From assembly GCA_963737225.1 (NCBI GenBank), contig CAVTSA010000003.1:1-64000 (forward strand): a DNA stretch of 64,000 nt, in the 5' to 3' direction. This document shows, piece after piece, positions 25,479 to 34,930 of this stretch. Below the pieces are notes generated by a model. That model was not told the DNA's origin. It saw nothing but the letters and a program-made list of their open reading frames with translations, and did not search any database. The position numbers and the translations under genes were made by a program. Each line of letters starts with the position of its first letter. The stretch's first letter is position 1. This stretch comes from CAVTSA01 sp963737225. GTDB lineage: Bacteria; Chloroflexota; Dormibacteria; Dormibacterales; Dormibacteraceae.

Positions 25479-26152
25479 GCGCGAGGCGGGTCGAATCGAT
25501 ACCCCGCTCCTCTGACGGTCAGGATCGGATCTCGTGCCCCGGCCCTGGTGAGCTTTCGACGCAGCCGTCCGACATAGACCTCGATCAGGTTGTAGCTGCC
25601 ATCGAAGTCGCGTTCCCAGACGTGCTCGATGATCTGGTCGCGGGTCAGCAGCAACCCGGGATTGAGCATAAGGTACTCCAGGATCGCGTGCTCCTTGGCG
25701 GTCAGCTCGACCGGGGTCGTGCCGACGCGGATCTCGTGGGCCGCCACGTCGAGCCTGATGGGTCCGGCCGTGAGGACCGAGGTTCGATCCGGGAGGTGCC
25801 GGCGTGTCAATGCGCGAAGTCTCGCGATGACCTCGCGCAAGGCGAAGGGTTTGACCATGTAGTCGTCGGCGCCCGCCTCCAGCCCCAGGACCCGGTCGTC
25901 CACCGAGTCCCTGGCTGTCAGCATCAGGATCGGCACCCGTACCCGATGGTCGCGGAGCCGGCGGCTCACCTCGATGCCATCGATTCCCGGCAGCATCACG
26001 TCGAGCAGGATGACGTCATAGTCCGTGGTCGCCGCTGCGTTAAGCGCTTCTTCACCTTCTTGAACGGTGTCGACGGCCACACCGTCCTCCTGAAGCCCGC
26101 GCCGCAGCGTGACCGTCAGAAGATCGTCATCCTCGACGACGAGGACGCGCAT
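25475..26152 (-). CDS. OmpR-family response regulator
   Basis: A 225-residue regulator with an N-terminal receiver domain (MRVLVVEDDD acidic pocket, YDVILLDVMLPG phosphorylation site, the conserved Lys in MVKPFALRE) and a C-terminal winged-helix DNA-binding domain ending VRGAGYRFDP. The ATG at 26152 begins exactly at the conserved fold; a longer start would add nine residues. Its stop overlaps the downstream kinase start. Upstream and divergent lies the XRE-NB-ARC regulator, with about 190 bases of shared promoter region. Confidence 0.93.
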   Translation of the reverse strand: MRVLVVEDDDLLTVTLRRGLQEDGVAVDTVQEGEEALNAAATTDYDVILLDVMLPGIDGIEVSRRLRDHRVRVPILMLTARDSVDDRVLGLEAGADDYMVKPFALREVIARLRALTRRHLPDRTSVLTAGPIRLDVAAHEIRVGTTPVELTAKEHAILEYLMLNPGLLLTRDQIIEHVWERDFDGSYNLIEVYVGRLRRKLTRAGARDPILTVRGAGYRFDPPRA

Positions 26153-26340
26153 ACCCGAAGTGTGAACCCAAAATCCCAATTCCGACGATGGGACGCGGGT
26201 CCAGGCCGGCGCGCCGGCTTCCGTTTCAGGTGGCGTTCAGGTTTCGCCGCCAGGATAAAGGCGTTCCGTCAAAGGGCCTCGCGTTCAACCGCTCACCTCG
26301 GCTACCTGATCCAGGAGCTTCCCCCGGAGGCGGCGCCACA

Positions 26341-28710
26341 ATGTCGACCACGATGCACAGCCGTCACGGGTCCCCGACCTTCACCGATCAGGCCGCCGCC
26401 GGTGCTTCAAGTCACATCGTGCGGTTGGAGTCGCCGGGCGACGGGCCAGATCGACGTCGTGGTCCGCCCCCCGAAGGAGTCGGGGCCGGGAGTGAGCGGT
26501 TCGGCGTCATGCTCCGCCGCCTGCGGGAGCAGGCAGGGATGACTCGAGAGACCCTGGCCGAACGCGCAGGTCTCAGTCCTCGCGCGATCAGCGCCCTCGA
26601 AAGGGGCGAGCGGCTGCATCCCTACCCCCACACGGTGCAAGCGTTAGGCGCGGCCCTCTCGCTCAGCCCTGACCAGCGTTCCGCCTTCGAACACGCCCGC
26701 CGATGCCCGCGTCCGCCGGCGTGTACCGACGGGACGTCGAGGAGTCTGATCGGTCGCGACGAAGACGTCGCTGCCGTGATCCGGCACTTGACGTCGGGTC
26801 GGACCCGGCTCCTCACCGTCACCGGCGCCGGTGGGGTCGGCAAGACGGAGCTTGCGCTCGGGGCTGCTCGCATCGCCGGGCGTCACTGGGCCGACGGCGT
26901 GATCATGGTTCCACTGGCGCCTTTGCGCGCTGGGGCATCGATCGTGCCCGCCGTCGCGCAAGCGCTCGGCCTTCGCGATGCCGGTGGCTTGCCGCTCGCC
27001 GACCTCCTTCACCGGTATCTGGCGAACCGGCACCTGCTGTTGATCCTCGATAACCTCGAGCATCTTTCGGGGGCGCCTTCAGAGGTGGCGGCGCTGCTCG
27101 CCTCCACAGCCAGCGTCGTGGTGCTCGGCACCAGCCGTTCACCTCTTCGCCTCCGTGCGGAATCGGTCTTTCATCTGAAGCCACTTGCGGTCGATCCGGC
27201 AGTGGAGCTCTTTCGGGAGCGGGCGGCAGAGGCCGGTGTCGACACGTCCGGCGTGCGTGATGAGACGGTCGCCCGCCTCTGCCAGTCCCTCGACTGCCTG
27301 CCGCTCGCGATCGAGATCGCCGCTGCCCGTTCCCGCGTGCTGCCGCCCGAAGCTCTGCTTGCGCGTCCCGACTCGTCCAACCTGCTCGGGGACGGCCCGG
27401 CCGACATGCCGGCACGCCAACGCACGCTCAGCGCGGCGATCGATTGGAGCTACCGGCTCCTCGATCCACCCGGGCGATCCATGTTCCGGTGTCTGGCGAT
27501 CTTCCCCGACTCCTGGACTCTCGACGCCGCCACGGCCGTCGGCGGTGTCGACGAACGGGTGTCGATCGAACGCCTTTCCAAGCTCATCCACCTGAACCTG
27601 GTAACCCGGCAGAACGATTCGGCGGAGCCCCGATTCCGGTACCTCACGACCATCCGCTGCTACGCGACCCAACAGCTGGCCAGATGTCCGGGCCAGCCGG
27701 CGCGGCGCAGGCATGCCGCCTTCTACCGAACGCTGGCGGTCGCCGCCCATGAAGTGATCTTCACAGGTGGGTTCGAAGAGCGCATGGCGCGCCTGCGCCT
27801 CGAGCAAAGCAATCTCACCCAGAGCCTCCGCACGCTGCTGGAAAGTGGCGAGATGGAGGAATACGCGTCGATGTGCTTCGCCCTTTGCATGTACTGGGCG
27901 CGGTTGGGTCGATTCGGAGAAGGTCGTGGCTGGGCGGCCTCGGGCTTGGCGGCCAAGCACCCCATGAGTGAGGGCGCGCGAGGGCGGCTGCTCATGAGTC
28001 ACGCCGCCATGCTTTATCCGAGGGCCCAGCACGGGCAGGCGGTGAAGGAGCTCGACCAGGCCGCAGAATTGATGCGCCAGGCGGGCGACCTGGAGGGCCT
28101 TGCCTGGGCACTCTCTTCGCGCTGTGTGGCGGCTCTGCTGCTCGGCGAACCCGACCAGGCAGCCGCGTTCCTGGACGAGCTGGACCCTCTCATCCAGCAG
28201 GGTGTCGCACCGGGGATGGACGGCATGACGGCAGTTCATCGTGCCTATGTCGCGTCGTCACAGGGCCGATTGGAAGATGCCGATGCGTTGCTCGCGGACA
28301 GTGAGACGCGGTCCCGCGCGGTGGGGCTGCTCTGGAATCTCGCGTCCGCACTGGTGCAGCACGGCAGTGTCGCCCTTCGGCAAGGCGACGACCTACGGGC
28401 GGCAGAGTTCGAGGCGGAGGCGGTCGTCATTCTGAGCCGCATGGGCGACGGGGGCCAGACCATGGCCCATGCCGTGATGCACCTGGCGCAAGCAATCGCC
28501 ACTACCGCGCCTCGGCGGTCGACACTGTTGTTGGGCGCTCACGACGACCTCGTTGAGCGAACGGGCGTCGCCACCACGTCGTTCGCCCCTCTCAGCGACC
28601 CCCGCGAAGAGGCGCGCCGGGCACTCGGCGAGTCGCAATTTACGGCCTTGCTGGCACAGGGCCGCCGACTCACCGGAGGCGAACTGGTGGCGCTCGCGGC
28701 GGGCGCATGA
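26341..28710 (+). CDS. XRE helix-turn-helix, NB-ARC ATPase and TPR regulator
   Basis: A 789-residue protein. Residues about 55-115 form an XRE-type HTH (LREQAGMTRETLAERAGLSP, ISALERGE). An NB-ARC/STAND ATPase follows: GRDEDVAAV, the P-loop TGAGGVGKTELAL near residue 160, and a Walker B LLLILDNLEHL. Next come the CLPLAIEIAAARSR motif and a winged-helix region (RTLSAAIDWSYRLLDPPGR), and C-terminal TPR-like helices to the end. STAND proteins of this layout are signal-dependent regulators, common in Chloroflexota and actinobacteria. The ATG at 26341 follows GGAGG. The ligand and targets are unknown; it is divergent from the OmpR pair. Confidence 0.88.
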   Translation: MSTTMHSRHGSPTFTDQAAAGASSHIVRLESPGDGPDRRRGPPPEGVGAGSERFGVMLRRLREQAGMTRETLAERAGLSPRAISALERGERLHPYPHTVQALGAALSLSPDQRSAFEHARRCPRPPACTDGTSRSLIGRDEDVAAVIRHLTSGRTRLLTVTGAGGVGKTELALGAARIAGRHWADGVIMVPLAPLRAGASIVPAVAQALGLRDAGGLPLADLLHRYLANRHLLLILDNLEHLSGAPSEVAALLASTASVVVLGTSRSPLRLRAESVFHLKPLAVDPAVELFRERAAEAGVDTSGVRDETVARLCQSLDCLPLAIEIAAARSRVLPPEALLARPDSSNLLGDGPADMPARQRTLSAAIDWSYRLLDPPGRSMFRCLAIFPDSWTLDAATAVGGVDERVSIERLSKLIHLNLVTRQNDSAEPRFRYLTTIRCYATQQLARCPGQPARRRHAAFYRTLAVAAHEVIFTGGFEERMARLRLEQSNLTQSLRTLLESGEMEEYASMCFALCMYWARLGRFGEGRGWAASGLAAKHPMSEGARGRLLMSHAAMLYPRAQHGQAVKELDQAAELMRQAGDLEGLAWALSSRCVAALLLGEPDQAAAFLDELDPLIQQGVAPGMDGMTAVHRAYVASSQGRLEDADALLADSETRSRAVGLLWNLASALVQHGSVALRQGDDLRAAEFEAEAVVILSRMGDGGQTMAHAVMHLAQAIATTAPRRSTLLLGAHDDLVERTGVATTSFAPLSDPREEARRALGESQFTALLAQGRRLTGGELVALAAGA

Positions 28711-28714
28711 GGCG

Positions 28715-28745
28715 CCCACAGTGTGAAACGTGCACCTACTGTGGG
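28715..28745. other. Perfect 8-base inverted repeat after the NB-ARC gene
   Basis: CCCACAGT at 28715-28722 is inverted at 28738-28745 with a 15-base loop, starting four bases after the stop codon. There is no U-tract, so it may slow or end transcription, or act as a binding site for the next gene. Confidence 0.4.
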
Positions 28746-28841
28746 TGTCCTGTGCATGGCGGCAGCCTGACCGTCCGGGCAAAGTCGGGTTCGTAACCCA
28801 CCGGCTCCGTCCGGCAGGACTGACACCCACCTGGCGCATTG

Positions 28842-30653
28842 ATGACAGACGCCGTCGCGCCCCTCTGGAGGAAGGCCGTGCAGCTGGTACATACCGTCCG
28901 CCGTCATCGGGCCCGGACAACCGTTTCGCGGCACCTGCTTGACGCCGTCGACGTGACTGACGCGCTGATCGACCGCATTCGTGCCTCGGTCATCGGTGAT
29001 GACCTTCAGCTGCCGGGCCCTTATGGCCCCCGACGGGTCGTGTACGCCGACCACACCGCGTCGGGCCGTGCGCTCACCTTCGTCGAAGACTACATCCGTG
29101 AGGAGGTGCTGCCCTGGTATGCCAACACCCACACCGAGTCCTCGGCGACCGGGAGACACACCACGCATCTTCGAGAGCAGGCCCGACGGATCATCCACCA
29201 GGCGGTCGGTGCCGGCGACGAGCACGCTGTGATCTTCACCGGCTCGGGGTCCACCGGCGCGATCGACAAGCTGATGCGCATCATCGGGCTCCGCGTTCCC
29301 TCGCAGCTGGATCAGCGGCTGGGCCTCGCAACCGAGATCCCCGCCGCGATCCGGCCCGTGGTCTTCATCGGTCCCTACGAGCATCACTCCAACGAACTAC
29401 CGTGGCGGGAGTCGGTCGCCGACGTCGTCCCCATTGCCGAAGACCTCAGCGGCGGTGTCGACCTGGCACATCTGGAGCGAGAACTCATCCGCCACGCCGA
29501 CCGGCCGCTTCGCGTCGGCTCTTTCAGTGCTGCCTCCAACGTCACCGGCCGGATCAGCGACGCGGACCGCATCTCGGAGGTGCTGCACCGCCATGGGGCC
29601 ATCGCCTGCTGGGACTGCGCGTCGGCTGGACCGCACCTGGAGATCCGCATGCGGGCTCCCGCCGAGTCTCCGCTCGCGGGCAAGGATGCCGTGTTCCTGT
29701 CGCCGCACAAGTTCCCGGGTGGCCCCGGCACCCCTGGCGTCCTGATCGTCCGGCGCGACCTGGTCGGCAACCCGGTCCCCACCGTCCCCGGCGGGGGAAC
29801 GATCACCTATGTTCACGCGAGCGATCAGCACTACCTGACCGATCCGTCCTGGCGTGAGGAGGGCGGTACCCCGGCGATCGTCGAATCCATCCGCGCGGGA
29901 CTGGTCTTCCATCTCAAGCAGGCCGTGGGGAGCGAGTCCATCAGGGAACGGGAGTCACGATTCGTCCGCCGCGCGATCGCATCCTGGCGTGCCAACCCGG
30001 CGATCGAGCTGCTCGGCGAACTGGACGGTGATCGCTTGCCGATCGTGTCCTTCGTGGTGCACGGCCCGGGTGGTCGCCTCCATCACAACTTCGTGGTCGC
30101 ACTGTTGAGCGACCTCTTCGGCATCCAAACCCGCGGCGGGTGCTCCTGCGCCGGACCCTACGGCCACCGGCTTCTGCATATCCACCTTGCCCGCGCGCAC
30201 GAATTCGCGCGTCAGGCGGTCGACGGCTGGCTGGGTGTCAAGCCCGGCTGGACACGGCTGAGCTTCAGCTTCTATCTGTCCGAGCCCGAATTCCAGTACA
30301 TCGTGGAGGCGGTGCACCTGGTGGCGGCACATGGGTCCAGGCTGTTGCGTGACTACCGGTTCGACCCGCGGTCTGGGCTCTGGAGTCACCGCTACGCGCC
30401 TTCGTCACAACCAGACCTGGCGGGGCACTCGTTCGATCCAGCCAGGCCCCGGACACAGGTGGACGGACGCCACCATCCAGGCGCGCCGGCCGTCGCCCTC
30501 TCGGCGTCTCTGCAGCAGGCGGCGGCCATCCTGCGCTCCCGACCCTTCGACCACAACCGGAGGCCGGCCGTCATGGGCGACCAGCTCGACCGCCTGCGCT
30601 GGTTTGACCTGCCCGAGGTCTGCCTCAGGCCCAGGGCGCCGCCGCTCGAATAG
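28842..30653 (+). CDS. Class V aminotransferase, cysteine desulfurase-like
   Basis: A 603-residue PLP enzyme. The region from about residue 65 to 510 is the class V fold: VVYADHTASGRAL, the sugar-phosphate-like loop FTGSGSTGAIDKL, the HHSNELPWR motif, then ACWDCASAGPHLEI, and the PLP-binding Lys of LSPHKFPGGPGTPG. A later RGGCSCAGPYGH holds Cys residues in the position where group II cysteine desulfurases and selenocysteine lyases keep their catalytic Cys. The N-terminal 60 residues and C-terminal 90 residues are extensions longer than in SufS. The role may be desulfuration or a related beta-elimination; a tandem rhodanese encoded upstream could handle the sulfur. Confidence 0.85.
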   Translation: MTDAVAPLWRKAVQLVHTVRRHRARTTVSRHLLDAVDVTDALIDRIRASVIGDDLQLPGPYGPRRVVYADHTASGRALTFVEDYIREEVLPWYANTHTESSATGRHTTHLREQARRIIHQAVGAGDEHAVIFTGSGSTGAIDKLMRIIGLRVPSQLDQRLGLATEIPAAIRPVVFIGPYEHHSNELPWRESVADVVPIAEDLSGGVDLAHLERELIRHADRPLRVGSFSAASNVTGRISDADRISEVLHRHGAIACWDCASAGPHLEIRMRAPAESPLAGKDAVFLSPHKFPGGPGTPGVLIVRRDLVGNPVPTVPGGGTITYVHASDQHYLTDPSWREEGGTPAIVESIRAGLVFHLKQAVGSESIRERESRFVRRAIASWRANPAIELLGELDGDRLPIVSFVVHGPGGRLHHNFVVALLSDLFGIQTRGGCSCAGPYGHRLLHIHLARAHEFARQAVDGWLGVKPGWTRLSFSFYLSEPEFQYIVEAVHLVAAHGSRLLRDYRFDPRSGLWSHRYAPSSQPDLAGHSFDPARPRTQVDGRHHPGAPAVALSASLQQAAAILRSRPFDHNRRPAVMGDQLDRLRWFDLPEVCLRPRAPPLE

Positions 30654-31163
30654 CCACCGGTGACCACTGTTCCGCCGTGCATCCACTGTGCATCCACTGT
30701 GCATGGCGCCGGGGCCGCCTCACGGTCAAAGTCGATGAATGACCTCCGGCTGAGGCCGGCCTGGAATGACAGTTGGCGGGGCGTTGTAAGGATGTTGCCC
30801 GGCGCCCGTGGAGGAAGTCTGTGCAGGTCAGAGATATCGTCGCCTCGCCGCGCGCTGCAGGTATGGGGCCACCTGGCACCGGCATCGTCAGGATCGCGGG
30901 TACACGTCCTGCACGTGTCTCCAACCCGCCGCGAGGCCAGTGCCGCTGCCGGAGGTTCGACCCCTCGTCGCGGGGACAGCAGGCTGCTCTCGAAGAGCCG
31001 CTCCGACGCGCGGCGGAAGCACAGGTTTGATCGGGGCGAGGACGAAGTCAGCACCGCGGCCACAACTCCGATTGGGGAGTGGACTGCGGTGATCCCGATG
31101 CCGCTGGGATCCCGGTAACGGCGAAAGGACCCGAGATCGACTTGATCTGTGGAGGTGTTTACG
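30654..31163. other. Intergenic region with short tandem repeats
   Basis: About 500 bases hold the repeats at 30677-30704 and a sequence similar to one at 28750-28790 in front of the aminotransferase. No supported gene is seen; the methyltransferase ribosome binding site GGAGG is at its end. Confidence 0.4.
30677..30704 (+). repeat. 11-base tandem repeat, 2.5 copies
   Basis: GTGCATCCACT occurs at 30677-30687 and 30688-30698, followed by GTGCAT at 30699-30704. It lies 24 bases after the aminotransferase stop codon. Confidence 0.8.
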
Positions 31164-31964
31164 GTGAGTACCTATGTGTTCGACCCGGCGTGGACGCTGG
31201 AGCGCGATCGACTGATGGCCATCGAGTCGCTGTTCGACGAGGACTCGATGCGGTACCTGCTCCAGTTGGGCCTCGGTCCGGGCTGGCACTGTTTGGAAGT
31301 GGGTAGTGGGGCAGGCGGGATAGCGCACGCGCTCGCTGAACTTGTTGGCGACCACGGGCGAGTGGTCGCGATCGACCTGGACACTCGGTTCATGGACCAC
31401 GAACGACCGCAGAACCTGGAGGTCCGGCGGCAGGACCTGATGGTCGACCCGTTGGAGACGGGCGCCTTCGATCTGGTCCATGCGCGTGCCGTCATCGAGC
31501 ACATTCCCGATCATCAGGGGGCTTTCGAGCGAGTGGTGGCTGCCGCCCGTCCTGGCGGCTGGGTGGTGATCGAGGATGTCGACTTCGGGGGAGCGATGGC
31601 CGCCGCCCTCGCCAGGTACTTCGACCCTCCCGGTCACGCCCGCCTGGCCCAGCGCGTCATGCGGGCAGTCGAAGCGCTCTTCGCCGCCGCCGGCGCCGAC
31701 GCGTGCTTTGGCACCCGGCTGATTGGCGGGCTGAAGGCGGCGGGCTTGGAGGACGTCGCCGGAGCGCTGCACACACCGCTGGTGCCCGGCGGGACCGAGT
31801 GGTTGGTGCGCGGCACGGTCAGGTACATGGGGCCGCGCCTCGCCGACACGGGACTTGTGTCCGCCGAGGAGGTCGAGTGCTTCCTCGACATGGCCGACGA
31901 CTCGACGAGCAATTACACGCCCCCGTTGATGGTCACCGGCTGGGGTCGCCGGCCCGGCCTCTGA
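31164..31964 (+). CDS. SAM-dependent class I methyltransferase
   Basis: A 266-residue methyltransferase. Motif I is LEVGSGAGGIAHAL near residue 45, motif II is VVAIDLDTRF, and the post-II motif is RRQDLM. Next are the FDLVHARAVIEHIPDH and RPGGWVVIEDVD motifs of methyltransferase domains of the type 11/25 group. The GTG at 31164 is chosen because GGAGG lies about eight bases upstream; an earlier GTG at 31149 would precede that site. The substrate is not evident. Two palindromic repeats follow the stop codon in the region where this gene converges with the NarL-type regulator. Confidence 0.85.
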   Translation: MSTYVFDPAWTLERDRLMAIESLFDEDSMRYLLQLGLGPGWHCLEVGSGAGGIAHALAELVGDHGRVVAIDLDTRFMDHERPQNLEVRRQDLMVDPLETGAFDLVHARAVIEHIPDHQGAFERVVAAARPGGWVVIEDVDFGGAMAAALARYFDPPGHARLAQRVMRAVEALFAAAGADACFGTRLIGGLKAAGLEDVAGALHTPLVPGGTEWLVRGTVRYMGPRLADTGLVSAEEVECFLDMADDSTSNYTPPLMVTGWGRRPGL

Positions 31965-32008
31965 CAGGCGCCCGGCCCCTTCGCTCCACTCAGGTGAGGT
32001 GGGGCAAA

Positions 32009-32027
32009 GGGCGATTGGTGCACCAAC
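32009..32027 (+). repeat. Palindromic motif copy 2
   Basis: GGGCGATTGGTGCACCAAC, with a 12-base perfect palindrome core TTGGTGCACCAA. It shares 18 bases with the copies at 13-31 (inverted) and 32051-32069. Confidence 0.75.
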
Positions 32028-32050
32028 TGCCTATTCCAGGCAGCGCAAGT

Positions 32051-32069
32051 GGGCGATTGGTGCACCAAC
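32051..32069 (+). repeat. Palindromic motif copy 3
   Basis: Identical over 19 bases to the copy 42 bases upstream. Both lie between the convergent methyltransferase and NarL-type genes. Confidence 0.75.
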
Positions 32070-32153
32070 GGCCCACTCCGAGGACGTGGGCGGACCCGGT
32101 TCCGTGCTTTCCTTTCCCACCGGGCTCGGGGACAGCACAGGCTAGAGGCGAGC

Positions 32154-32822
32154 TCAGTCGTCCTCGCTGCCGAGGCCTGCGCGCCGGGCCCGAACGATAG
32201 CTTGGGCTCGGTCCGCCACCTGGAGCTTCGCGAAGATGTTCGAGACATGGTTGCTCACCGTCTTCGGGCTGAGGAAAAGGCGGCGGGCGATGACCGAGTT
32301 CGGATGCCCGGCGGCGACCAGATCGAGGACCTCTCGCTCGCGAACCGTCAGCTCCGGGAAGACCGGAGTGGCGGGTGGCGGCAGCCGGAAGTAATCGAGG
32401 ATGCGTCTGGCCACCGAGGGTCCGAAGATGGCCTCGCCGCCCGCGACCGAATTGATGGCTCGCACCACCTCGTCCTGTTCGGCCCCTTTCATGAGGTAGC
32501 CTCGGGCACCTGCCCGCATCGCCGCGAACACCGATTCGTCGTCCTCATACATGGTCAGGACAAGCACGCCGACGGATGGTGACCGGGCCTCGATGCGGCG
32601 GGTCGCCTCGATCCCGTCGACGCCGGGCATGTTGAGGTCCATGATCACGACGTCGGGGAGCAGCTCAGAGGCAAGGGCCACAGCCTGCTCGCCCTGGGTC
32701 GCCTCCCCCACGATCTCGAGATCGGGCAACGACTCCAGCAGTGCTCGCAGGCCCTTGCGGACCAGGGGATGATCGTCGGCCACGAGAATCCTTATCGGGG
32801 CCCGGGGGGGCACCGCGGTCAT
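32154..32822 (-). CDS. NarL/FixJ-family response regulator
   Basis: A 222-residue regulator. The receiver domain has the acidic pair in ILVADDHPLV, the phospho-Asp in LPDVVIMDLNMPG near residue 60, and the Lys in GYLMKGAEQDE. The C-terminal LuxR-type HTH contains LTVREREVLDLVAAGHPN then IARRLFLSPKTVSNHVSNIF. Its start overlaps the stop of the upstream histidine kinase by four bases (ATGA), marking a two-gene operon. It is likely to activate genes after phosphotransfer from that kinase. Targets are not visible, though such regulators often act on nearby promoters. Confidence 0.94.
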   Translation of the reverse strand: MTAVPPRAPIRILVADDHPLVRKGLRALLESLPDLEIVGEATQGEQAVALASELLPDVVIMDLNMPGVDGIEATRRIEARSPSVGVLVLTMYEDDESVFAAMRAGARGYLMKGAEQDEVVRAINSVAGGEAIFGPSVARRILDYFRLPPPATPVFPELTVREREVLDLVAAGHPNSVIARRLFLSPKTVSNHVSNIFAKLQVADRAQAIVRARRAGLGSEDD

Positions 32823-34930
32823 GGCGCGACGGCCGGCAACTGCAGAGGCAGGCTCGCGGCGACCCGAGTCCCGTGCGGAGTGGCCGAGCTCACGGTCACG
32901 GAGCCACCGAGCTCGGACGCGCGCTCTCGCATCGACCGAAGGCCGATCCCGCCAGGTGCGCCCGGATCGATGCCACGACCGTCGTCCTCGACCGCGAGCT
33001 GAAGCGCACCATCAGCCGTCAGCCCGACCCTGCACGTGCGTGCATCGGCGTGCCGAGCCGCATTGGTAACCGCCTCGGCCACAATTCGGAACGCCGCCAC
33101 CTCGACCGCCGCGGGAAGCTCGGGCAGCGGTTCTGGCGCGTCGACGATGACATCCAGCGGTCGGACCGAACCCTGCTCGCGGCCACGGGCCTCTGCGAAG
33201 TGTGCCGCCTGCTGCCGGAGCGCGCCGACCAGACCCAGCTCGTCGAGCGCAGGGGGGCGAAGGTCGTAGACGAGGCGGCGAACCTCCAGGATGGCGGCGG
33301 AGATGTCGCTCCGGACCTCAGCCATCATCGCGTCGGCGCCTTTGGGATCTCGAGCGAGCAGCGTACGGGCGGCGTCGGTCTGCAAGGTCACGGCCGTCAG
33401 CGTCGGCCCGAGACCGTCATGAAGGTCGCGGCGGATCCGCCGTCGCTCCTCCTCCAGTGCGGCGACCAGGCGCTCGCGAGACGCGCGCAGTTCGCGAGTC
33501 AACCGGACCGAGTGCACGGCAACGGCGAATTGCGGCGTCAGGTCCTCCAGCAGCCGACGTTCGCGTGCCCCCAGCCGCTCGTCCCGGCGCGATGTCGCGG
33601 CAAGGCTCCCCACGCGATCGCCCTGGAGCAAAAGCGGGAGCAGAATGCGCTGTCCCTCGCTGTTCCCGTAGGTAGCCACCATCACCTCCAGGGAGCTCTG
33701 GCTGTCGCTCTCGCGAAGGGTCAATCCACCGAGGCGGAGCGCCTCCCCGACCTCCATGGTGAGATCCCTCAGCACGGTGTCAGAGTTCGCGGCAGCGAGG
33801 CGGCGACCGACACCCGCCAGCACCGTCCGGGGCTGCCACCGGCTGCCGTACATCAAGCGGTCCACCGCGCGCTGCAGCACCTGCCGCAGCGGCAGCACTG
33901 CGATTGCCACCACCGCCGTCGCGACCAGCGACACCCCGAGGGGTACCCTGCCGCCCACCGCCAGACCGAAGCCGACCACGAGGGCGACGTAGCCGGCGAC
34001 GACGACCGCGGTCAAACCGACGTAGACGAGTGCCCGGTTGATCAGGAGGTCCAGATCCCACAGCTGGTAGCGGAGGACCGAGACCGCGATCGCCGCCACC
34101 AGCAGGAGGACGCCGACGGGAGCCCATTGCTCCAGGGCGACGACGCCGGCCACCGCCCCGACGATGCAGATCAGCAGTTCCAGCACCAGCACCACGGCAG
34201 CGCCGAGCACCAGAGAGAGCTGACGCCGCTCACGCCCGGTGGCGCGCATCCAACGCCGTACTGAGCTCACCGTGGCGGCGATGAAGCTGCCGAAGAGAAG
34301 GGGAACCCCGGTGACGAACATCGCGTCAGTCACCGCGGCGCCACCAAACGCCAATGGGTTGCGCATCCCGTAGGGATCGAGCGCGGCGGGGTCGAACGCC
34401 GGACCGAGCCAGACGACCATGGCGCCGGCCGCACCTCCTGCCGCGATCAGGCCGGCGAATGGTGAGGTTGCGCGTCCGGTCGGGAAGATCAGAAGGAACA
34501 CGGTGACGATGAGGTAGAAGGCGGGCGCGAAGTTGCCCTGGTCCAGGGCCAGCGCGGCCGCCCCCATGGGGAGTGCGGGGTCGGAGAGCGCCAGGCTCGC
34601 AAAGACATCGAGCCCGGTCAGCTCGACGAGGGAAAAAAGAGCCGCGCCGAGCAGGAGCCTGCCGACCCGGTTTCCCGGCTGGCGTGTGAGAACGATCGCT
34701 CCGGTCAAGCCGAGCACCACGAACGCGACCAGCGACACCACGTCGACCAGCGGTCTGGTGGCGTGGCGGGGTTCCACCAAAAGCAGGACAAGCTCGGCGA
34801 CACCGAGCCCGACCGCGCTGACGGCCAGGACCAGCGGGCCGAAATGGGTCAGGTGGACCGCGTCGGCGTGTGGCTCGGGCGGCAGCCCTGGCGTGGCCAT
34901 GGCCCGATCGTCACGGATCGTGCGACTCAC
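32819..34930 (-). CDS. Multi-pass sensor histidine kinase (NarL-partner type)
   Basis: A 703-residue kinase. About eight to ten hydrophobic segments cover residues 25-340, followed by a GAF-like region (about 365-500), then a HisKA_3 H-box (RRRIRRDLHDGLGPTLTAV) with the phospho-accepting His near 515, and an ATPase with VTNAARHADA (N-box), DDGRGIDPG (G1) and GGIGLRSMRERA (G2). The membrane part is the probable sensor. The GTG at 34930 is uncertain; ATG 34900 is an alternative. The stop overlaps the response regulator start. The membrane module resembles that of other Chloroflexota and actinobacterial LiaS/DesK-type kinases, whose signals are mostly unknown. Confidence 0.9.
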   Translation of the reverse strand: MSRTIRDDRAMATPGLPPEPHADAVHLTHFGPLVLAVSAVGLGVAELVLLLVEPRHATRPLVDVVSLVAFVVLGLTGAIVLTRQPGNRVGRLLLGAALFSLVELTGLDVFASLALSDPALPMGAAALALDQGNFAPAFYLIVTVFLLIFPTGRATSPFAGLIAAGGAAGAMVVWLGPAFDPAALDPYGMRNPLAFGGAAVTDAMFVTGVPLLFGSFIAATVSSVRRWMRATGRERRQLSLVLGAAVVLVLELLICIVGAVAGVVALEQWAPVGVLLLVAAIAVSVLRYQLWDLDLLINRALVYVGLTAVVVAGYVALVVGFGLAVGGRVPLGVSLVATAVVAIAVLPLRQVLQRAVDRLMYGSRWQPRTVLAGVGRRLAAANSDTVLRDLTMEVGEALRLGGLTLRESDSQSSLEVMVATYGNSEGQRILLPLLLQGDRVGSLAATSRRDERLGARERRLLEDLTPQFAVAVHSVRLTRELRASRERLVAALEEERRRIRRDLHDGLGPTLTAVTLQTDAARTLLARDPKGADAMMAEVRSDISAAILEVRRLVYDLRPPALDELGLVGALRQQAAHFAEARGREQGSVRPLDVIVDAPEPLPELPAAVEVAAFRIVAEAVTNAARHADARTCRVGLTADGALQLAVEDDGRGIDPGAPGGIGLRSMRERASELGGSVTVSSATPHGTRVAASLPLQLPAVAP

